Positions 48,596 through 52,833 of a stretch of 52,833 nt of DNA are shown piece by piece; within the stretch, counting starts at the first letter, position 1; each line of letters opens with the position of its first letter. The stretch covers positions 1 through 52,833 of the forward strand of contig JAMPAE010000001.1 of NCBI GenBank assembly GCA_023667385.1, given 5' to 3'. The translations under genes were made by a program, and so were the position numbers. The notes beneath the pieces are model-generated. The model saw nothing but the letters and a program-made list of their open reading frames with translations. It searched no databases and was not told where the DNA came from. This DNA is from Ruminococcus sp. (GTDB lineage Bacteria > Bacillota > Clostridia > Oscillospirales > Acutalibacteraceae).

Positions 48596-48711
48596 CGCGG
48601 CGTTTTGTTCAGCGGTAATGCGAATAATGGTGCGAATGCAGGCTTCGTGTATGCGAATACGAATAATGCGCCCACGAATACGAATGCGAATATCGGTTCT
48701 CAGCTATGCTT
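48596..48711 (+). other. DGR template repeat (TR)
   Basis: Non-coding, within the 329-bp gap between the VR1 gene and the RT gene. Read in the phase of the targets it would encode ten Asn AAT codons separated by Gly, Ala, Thr and Pro codons, the classic arrangement that lets adenine mutagenesis reach many residues. Its 3' end CTCAGCTATGCT differs from both VRs at the same two adenines, as expected of an IMH* element that protects the template from homing. Confidence 0.93.
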
Positions 48712-48856
48712 GTAAAAATATAGTTGCATCACCTGAAACCTTGCCACAAAAACATCCCATTCCGGGGGTGTATGAGTGGGGCAACCCACGGCAAAAAATA
48801 AATTATGTTGAACGACTTTGGTAGGGCTGCCGAAAAAGTCTATTATTCAAGCAAAC

Positions 48857-50071
48857 ATGAAGCGTTTGAACAACCTTTTTGAAAAGGTCATAAGCCTTGA
48901 CAATTTGCGCCTTGCCGATGAAAAGGCAAGGAAAGGCAAGTTGCGGTCTTATGGTGTCCGACTTCACGACAAGAACCGTGAAGCCAACATTCTTGCGCTG
49001 CATGAACAATTAAAGAACGGAACATTCAAAACATCGCCTTATCACGTTTTCACAATCTACGAACCCAAAGAAAGGTTAATTTATCGTTTGCCGTACTTTC
49101 CCGACCGCATATTGCATCACGCGATTATGAACGTGCTTGAACCCATTTGGGTGTCTATATTCACAAAGGACACTTATTCTTGCATCAAGAATCGCGGGAT
49201 TCATGCGTGTGCCAAATCGGTGCGCCGTGCATTGCGAGAGGATAAGGACGGCACACGGTATTGCCTGAAAATTGATGTCCGCAAGTTTTATCCGTCAATC
49301 CGTCACGACATCTTGAAAGCCATCATCCGGCGTAAAATCAAAGATGCCCGGTTGCTTGCGCTTCTTGATGAAATCATTGATTCTGTCAACAACACGACCA
49401 CACAATCAACGAAACCCAAGCGCAAAAGAAGCAAAGGCAGACCGATGGGGTCGCGTTACTTGTGCATGAGCAAGCAATCGCACAAGATGGGCGAAGCTGA
49501 TGCAGATGAAGCCAACGAGCCGGAAGAAGCGGAAGAACCCGAAACAAGGGGCGTTCCAATCGGCAATTACCTATCACAATACTTTGCCAACCTTGTCTTG
49601 GCTTACTTTGACCATTGGTTGAAAGAAGTGATGGGCGTTAAGTATTATTGGCGATATGCCGATGATATTGTGATTCTTGCCGCCGACAAACAATTCTTGC
49701 ACGACCTATTGCACGAAATCCGCAAATATTTTGCGACCCTTGATTTGCACGTCAAACGCAATTATCAGGTGTTCCCGGTTGAAAGCCGTGGGATTGACTT
49801 CTTGGGTTATGTATTTTACCACACCCACACACGCTTGCGCAAGAGCATAAAGCAACGGTTGTGCCGCCGGGTGGCAAGCCTTAACAAGCGGAAAGAGCAG
49901 ATGCCCAAAGAAGCGTATCGCCAACAAATATGCAGTTGGTGGGGTTGGTGCAAATACTGCAATTCAATAAATCTTTTCAACAAACTAAAAGCAACGATGC
50001 CTTATGAAATCAGCTTTAATCGCCCCAAATGCGCATTACGACATGACGCATGGGCAACCCAAACCGATTGA
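48857..50071 (+). CDS. DGR reverse transcriptase
   Basis: A 404-residue reverse transcriptase that copies template RNA with errors at adenines. The motif KIDVRKFYPSIRHDIL is RT motif 3 (A). IGNYLSQ is the IGxxxSQ form of motif 4 that marks DGR enzymes, and RYADD (YADD at 267-270) is the catalytic motif 5. Between motifs 3 and 4 lies an unusual charged insert of about 45 residues (KRKRSKGRPMG, then EADADEANEPEEAEEPE). The ATG at 48857 fits the family start (MKRLNNLFEKVIS). Its end overlaps the next gene. No Avd gene is adjacent. Confidence 0.93.
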   Translation: MKRLNNLFEKVISLDNLRLADEKARKGKLRSYGVRLHDKNREANILALHEQLKNGTFKTSPYHVFTIYEPKERLIYRLPYFPDRILHHAIMNVLEPIWVSIFTKDTYSCIKNRGIHACAKSVRRALREDKDGTRYCLKIDVRKFYPSIRHDILKAIIRRKIKDARLLALLDEIIDSVNNTTTQSTKPKRKRSKGRPMGSRYLCMSKQSHKMGEADADEANEPEEAEEPETRGVPIGNYLSQYFANLVLAYFDHWLKEVMGVKYYWRYADDIVILAADKQFLHDLLHEIRKYFATLDLHVKRNYQVFPVESRGIDFLGYVFYHTHTRLRKSIKQRLCRRVASLNKRKEQMPKEAYRQQICSWWGWCKYCNSINLFNKLKATMPYEISFNRPKCALRHDAWATQTD

Positions 50072-50414
50072 AAAGGACAATGATGGTTCAACCATCGTGC
50101 GCCTTGACATCAACCCCGAAATGGGTATTCCCGGCGGCGACATTGCCACCGCCAAGTCAGCCGATGCCGACCCCGTGCAAATCGGTTGGTCGTGCTTTGA
50201 AGTCAGGACGTTCAACGCCCCGACCAAAGCCAACTTAAAAAAGGCGATAATCCGCGCCATTGTGGATGAAACCGCCGAATTTGACCTTGTGAACTCCTAC
50301 AACAAGCACGTTATGGGAATCAAGGTTGATGAAGAAGCCGTGCAGCGTTACAAGGAATTTTTGGCATTCACCGAAGAACTTGACGCGGCATTGGTTGAAT
50401 CGCTCAAAAACTAA
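50043..50414 (+). CDS. Hypothetical protein after the RT
   Basis: About 123 residues from the ATG at 50043, or 136 from 50004; both starts lie inside the RT frame, overlapping it by 29 or 68 bp. The sequence MGIPGGDIATAKSADADPVQ and FEVRTFNAPTKANLKKAIIR recurs in Bacteroides phages as far as I recall, without known function. The C-terminus is helical and acidic. It is not Avd-like, since it is acidic and alpha/beta. Confidence 0.7.
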   Translation: MTHGQPKPIEKDNDGSTIVRLDINPEMGIPGGDIATAKSADADPVQIGWSCFEVRTFNAPTKANLKKAIIRAIVDETAEFDLVNSYNKHVMGIKVDEEAVQRYKEFLAFTEELDAALVESLKN

Positions 50415-50438
50415 TATTAACAATAACACTTACTAACA

Positions 50439-50855
50439 ATGGCAAGGTTTGGCGACCTCGGAATTGAATCCGGGGCAATCATCGGAAAAGGTATTGAAAT
50501 TGAGGAATTGTTCGGCAAGCGAATCTTGATTGAGAAAACAAAGATTTCAAAGTCAAAATTCACGGGCAAGAACAATTCCGGGTTAAGGCTGCAAATGCAA
50601 GTCGTTCTTGCGTCATTCAACGAAACGCCGGATGAAGATGGCGACTTCTATGTGAAGAAGCCGGACGGCACACCCGATGGCGAAAGGCGATGTTGTTTCA
50701 CCGGGTCGGACATTCTTATTGAGGGTGTCCAAGCAGCCGAAGAAAAGATTTCAAGCATCAACGCGGAACGTGCCGCCAATGGCGAAAAGCCGCTTGAACT
50801 TTATCCGATTGACACAACCATTGTCAAGGTCGGCAAGTGTTTCAATTTCACTTGA
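50439..50855 (+). CDS. Hypothetical OB-fold-like protein before the holin
   Basis: A 138-residue protein: ELFGKRILIEKTKISKSKFT, then NNSGLRLQMQVVLASFNETP and RRCCFTGSDILIEGVQAAEE. The strand order and the GxxxLIEGVQ segment resemble small single-stranded-DNA or nucleic-acid-binding proteins, but this is uncertain. It sits 2 bp before the holin start. Function unknown. Confidence 0.72.
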   Translation: MARFGDLGIESGAIIGKGIEIEELFGKRILIEKTKISKSKFTGKNNSGLRLQMQVVLASFNETPDEDGDFYVKKPDGTPDGERRCCFTGSDILIEGVQAAEEKISSINAERAANGEKPLELYPIDTTIVKVGKCFNFT

Positions 50856-50857
50856 AC

Positions 50858-51379
50858 ATGACAAACGAAATCCATCCGCTTCTTTCAGCTGTTGGCAAAT
50901 ACTTGATGGGGGCAATCGGCGCATTGATTGCATTCTTGCGCCCGACTTTCCCTTTCATCATCGTTTGCACCATCGCCGTGTTGCTTGATTGTTACACGGC
51001 TTGGTCGTTGTCGCGGCGCGTGAAGAAGAAATTCCCCGGTGCAAACGATGGCAAATTCAAAAGTCATTATGCCGGGCGTGTGTTTGTCACGCTTGTTAAA
51101 GTCTATGCCGTGACCGTGCTTGCCTATATGATTGACACAATCATTTTCCCGGATATGACAATGTTGTTGCCCAACATCGTTGCCGGAACGGTTTGTTTTT
51201 GGCAAATATGGTCAATGCTTGAAAATGAATCATCGTGTAATGATGCACGTTGGGCAGAAATCGCCCAACGCATTATGGTTGACAAGACCGAAAGACACTT
51301 TGACATTGACTTGCACGAGCTGAAACACCCGGAACGTGAAAAGAAGAACGGCACGGCGGCAACGCCTGACGTTGAGTAA
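50858..51379 (+). CDS. Holin
   Basis: A 173-residue membrane protein with hydrophobic segments at about 12-28, 30-48, 80-98 and 103-118, and a charged C-terminal tail of about 50 residues. The segment IIVCTIAVLLDCYTAWSLSR and the spacing of spans match the Bacteroides phage holin family (holin_4-like). It makes holes in the inner membrane to trigger lysis. The endolysin and spanin genes follow. Confidence 0.82.
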   Translation: MTNEIHPLLSAVGKYLMGAIGALIAFLRPTFPFIIVCTIAVLLDCYTAWSLSRRVKKKFPGANDGKFKSHYAGRVFVTLVKVYAVTVLAYMIDTIIFPDMTMLLPNIVAGTVCFWQIWSMLENESSCNDARWAEIAQRIMVDKTERHFDIDLHELKHPEREKKNGTAATPDVE

Positions 51380-51401
51380 TTAACCACCAATCATTATCAT
51401 C

Positions 51402-51980
51402 ATGGCAAATGTTGATGTTTTGTTGCCTTTCATCCTCAAATTTGAGGGTGGATTTGTCAACGACCCCGCCGATTCAGGCGGTGCGACCAATAAGGGCGTA
51501 ACAATCGCAACTTGGCGGCAATGCGGTTATGACAAGGACGGCGATGGCGACATTGACGTACAAGACCTTAAATTGATAACCAATAAGGACGTGCGCGACC
51601 GCGTGTTGAAGCCGCATTATTGGGATAGATGGAAAGCCGACCAAATCCAATCGCAAAGGGTGGCGAACATCCTTGTTGATTGGGTTTGGGGTTCAGGCAA
51701 GCACGGCATTGTCATTCCCCAACGCCTTTTGGGGGTCAAGGATGATGGCATTGTCGGGGCAAAGACATTGGCGGCGGTCAATGCAGCCGACCCCGACCGC
51801 CTTTTTGAAGCCATCTACAATGCCCGCGAAAAGTTCTTGCACGACATCACCAACCAATCGGTTGCAAAGTATGAAAAGAAAATCAAACGCAAGGCGACCG
51901 AAGCCGAACTTTTGAAGCATACCAACAAGCGATTCATCAAGGGTTGGTTGCGCCGTCTTGCTGCAATCCGAAATCTTTAA
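51402..51980 (+). CDS. GH108 endolysin (N-acetylmuramidase)
   Basis: A 192-residue cell-wall hydrolase. KFEGGFVNDPADSGGATNKG is the GH108 signature with the catalytic Glu of EGG. KPHYWDRWKADQI and the C-terminal half with GVKDDGIVGAKTLAAVN correspond to the peptidoglycan-binding part. DKDGDGDIDVQDL (about 45-57) is a calcium-binding dockerin/EF-hand-like loop inserted in the catalytic domain. No signal peptide, so export depends on the holin. Confidence 0.92.
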   Translation: MANVDVLLPFILKFEGGFVNDPADSGGATNKGVTIATWRQCGYDKDGDGDIDVQDLKLITNKDVRDRVLKPHYWDRWKADQIQSQRVANILVDWVWGSGKHGIVIPQRLLGVKDDGIVGAKTLAAVNAADPDRLFEAIYNAREKFLHDITNQSVAKYEKKIKRKATEAELLKHTNKRFIKGWLRRLAAIRNL

Positions 51981-51992
51981 CCACAACCGCAC

Positions 51993-52604
51993 ATGAAAAG
52001 ATTCTTAAAGACTATCATTCCCGCCATTGTGTTCATCATCGCTTTGGCATCGTGCGCGACAACGAAAAAGGTTGAAGCAACAACCCATAAGATTCGCGCC
52101 GACACAACACACGTTGAAGAACACAAAGAATTGGCGACCACCACAACCATTGACACGACCCGGACGGAACAAGGCAAAGTGACAATCACGGAAATTGTGT
52201 TTGAAACATCGCCGTGTTCCGCGCCGGACACGACCACCGCCGACAAGGGGCAACCACCGATAAGGGCGCGACCCGAAACCCCGGTGGCATCGGTTGACTT
52301 GCCCGGCATCGGACTTGTTCAAGGCAATATCAAGTCCATTCGGCAAACGGTCATTGAAAATAATGTTGAAGTCAAGGGGCAAAGCACGGATTCCAACAAG
52401 CAAACGGAATCCAAATGCAATGCAAATGCAACACGGACGGAAGAAAACAATACCGTCAAAGAGCAACCCGCACCCGACCCCAACCGATGGAAATATATAT
52501 CATTCATCATCGCCGCCGCCTTGATTGTTCTTTTATACCTGAAACGTGTGCCGATTTTGGAGTGGGTAAAAAGAATTTTATCAGGATTGCGCCGGATATT
52601 CTGA
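51993..52604 (+). CDS. Probable u-spanin: lipoprotein with C-terminal membrane anchor
   Basis: A 203-residue protein. The N-terminus is a lipoprotein signal ending IALASC (Cys21 lipidated). The middle (about 25-160) is Thr/Glu-rich and unstructured or beta-rich. Near the C-terminus, residues about 167-185 (FIIAAALIVLLYLKRV) form a membrane helix. A lipid anchor in the outer membrane plus a C-terminal inner-membrane helix is the design of unimolecular spanins (T1 gp11 type), which fuse the two membranes in the last step of lysis. It follows the holin and endolysin genes. Confidence 0.8.
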   Translation: MKRFLKTIIPAIVFIIALASCATTKKVEATTHKIRADTTHVEEHKELATTTTIDTTRTEQGKVTITEIVFETSPCSAPDTTTADKGQPPIRARPETPVASVDLPGIGLVQGNIKSIRQTVIENNVEVKGQSTDSNKQTESKCNANATRTEENNTVKEQPAPDPNRWKYISFIIAAALIVLLYLKRVPILEWVKRILSGLRRIF

Positions 52605-52613
52605 AAAAATGTC

Positions 52614-52696
52614 TATCTTTGCGACATCATTATTGCGAAAACCCCAAATGGGGAATAATGTCATTCGCCCGGTCAATGCGCCGGGCGATTGTTTTT
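52614..52696. ncRNA. Right-end RNA-like region: orphan hairpin-leader and terminator
   Basis: TATCTTTG (52614-52621) fits a -7 box on the plus strand but has no good -33 element. It is followed by a CCCC-AAAT-GGGG hairpin (52642-52653) and a strong terminator hairpin. A short transcript of about 70 bases would result. On the minus strand the same DNA carries TTTTCGCAATAATG, the leader motif used at gene starts, but the frame behind it stops after five codons. A small RNA is possible but unproven. Confidence 0.3.
52666..52696 (+). terminator. Intrinsic terminator of the late operon
   Basis: Arms CGCCCGG (52666-52672) and CCGGGCG (52681-52687), followed by ATTGTTTTT. It ends the lysis transcript about 60 bp after the spanin stop. 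Confidence 0.85.
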
Positions 52697-52716
52697 GACC
52701 ATCATTGCGACAACAA

Positions 52717-52752
52717 AAAACGACCCCGGAAATGTGACTTTCGGGGTCGTTT
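52717..52752. terminator. Second terminator hairpin facing the tRNA
   Basis: AACGACCCCG (52719-52728) and CGGGGTCGTT (52742-52751) form a perfect 10-bp stem. On the minus strand it is followed by six T residues, so it should stop transcription entering the phage from the tRNA gene. Confidence 0.75.
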
Positions 52753-52772
52753 CGTGTACATTTTCGTGTACA
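52753..52772. repeat. Tandem CGTGTACA motif, right arm copy
   Basis: CGTGTACATTTTCGTGTACA matches the left copy (172-191) at 19 of 20 positions. It lies 31 bp from the right core and in the same orientation as the left copy. It is a candidate integrase arm-type site. Confidence 0.55.
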
Positions 52773-52803
52773 AATTTCGCAAATGCTTGTCTTGCAAGCG
52801 ATA

Positions 52804-52820
52804 TTGCGGAGAGGACGAGA
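52804..52820. other. attR: attR core, 17-bp direct repeat
   Basis: Identical to 39-55. It supplies the 3' side of the tRNA acceptor stem, the discriminator base and the 3' side of the T-stem, so the tRNA stays intact after integration. The GCTTG/CAAGC stem-loop (52785-52799) lies 4 bp to the left, as at attL. Confidence 0.9.
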
Positions 52821-52833
52821 TTCGAACTCGTGG
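52807..52833 (-). tRNA. 3' end of a tRNA gene, probably tRNA-Ser (partial)
   Basis: Read on the minus strand: a T-stem of 5 bp (ACGAG with CTCGT) around the loop TTCGAAT, then the 3' acceptor strand CCTCTCC and discriminator G. CCA is not encoded. A GGAGAGG acceptor with G73 fits bacterial tRNA-Ser. The anticodon lies beyond the window, so the identity is not proven. Confidence 0.85.

Larger units (their letters stand above)
39..52820. mobile_element. Complete temperate siphophage prophage
   Basis: The element is bounded by a 17-bp direct repeat whose right copy completes a tRNA gene. It carries a full set of modules: integrase and repressor, replication and recombination, packaging, head, tail, DGR and lysis. 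No large gene is visibly broken, so it may be inducible. Long tape measure, tail tube and tail chaperone genes without a sheath gene indicate siphovirus morphology. The unit length, counting one core copy, is 52,765 bp. Confidence 0.93.

Noticed and set aside
52657..52833. Open frame from ATG 52657 to the window end, with residues GEDEIRTRG
   Set aside because: It runs through a terminator, the arm repeats and antisense to the tRNA gene. Peptides of this kind are common artefacts over tRNA genes.
1..52833. CRISPR arrays, insertion sequences, rRNA genes
   Set aside because: No regularly spaced repeats with unique spacers, no transposase and no rRNA sequence were seen.

Overview
The window is one integrated temperate phage of about 52.8 kb, bounded by a 17-bp direct repeat (39-55 and 52804-52820). 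The right copy rebuilds the 3' end of a host tRNA gene, most likely tRNA-Ser, on the minus strand. The host is probably a member of the Bacteroidales. The evidence is a set of promoters of the form TTTG-N19-TAnnTTTG, start codons without Shine-Dalgarno sequences, and protein families typical of that order (DUF3853, DUF4373-like replication protein, arm-binding tyrosine integrase, GH108 endolysin). A long tape measure, a frameshifting tail chaperone pair and no sheath gene point to a siphophage with a long non-contractile tail.

Layout: (1) 194-3329, minus strand: integrase, small regulators, a lipoprotein and an XRE repressor. (2) 3386-3469: two promoters facing each other, whose -7 boxes are the arms of a perfect inverted repeat; this is the probable lysogeny switch. 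(3) 3550-18154, plus strand: early genes. They comprise small regulators, a SbcC-like ATPase, RecT, a metallo-beta-lactamase-fold protein, a protein carrying a DGR variable repeat, replication initiator and loader, antirepressor, a DUF4406-DnaA domain fusion, two DNA methyltransferases each with a 9-base homopolymer, exonuclease, MazG, SSB and a RuvC-like resolvase, ending in a terminator. (4) 18256-26851, plus: membrane protein, ParB-like protein, terminase subunits, portal, and a giant MuF-like head protein with two zincin motifs. (5) 26881-30551, minus: ten small unknown genes driven by a consensus promoter with palindromic operators, set inside the head module. (6) 30806-46860, plus: scaffold, decoration, capsid, connectors, tail tube, chaperones, tape measure and tail tip. 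(7) 46943-50071: receptor-binding module with a diversity-generating retroelement (DGR). (8) 50043-52604: two unknown genes and lysis genes (holin, muramidase, probable u-spanin), then terminators and the right attachment site.

The most notable system is the DGR. The template repeat (48596-48711) lies between a tail protein whose C-terminus holds VR1 (48387-48501) and a reverse transcriptase with the DGR-type IGxxxSQ and YADD motifs. VR1 differs from the template at 20 positions, 19 of them template adenines. A second variable repeat (9586-9662) lies 39 kb away in an early gene among recombination and replication genes. It differs at 14 positions, all template adenines, and keeps the same reading frame. 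The phage therefore appears to diversify, from one template, both a virion protein and a protein expected in the cytoplasm.

Other unusual features are G9 and C9 tracts inside the two methyltransferase genes, a recurring intergenic hairpin followed by TTTCGCAATAATG at gene starts on both strands, and a TTTGGGG slip site joining the tail chaperone frames. Family assignments were made by reading motifs, not by database search.
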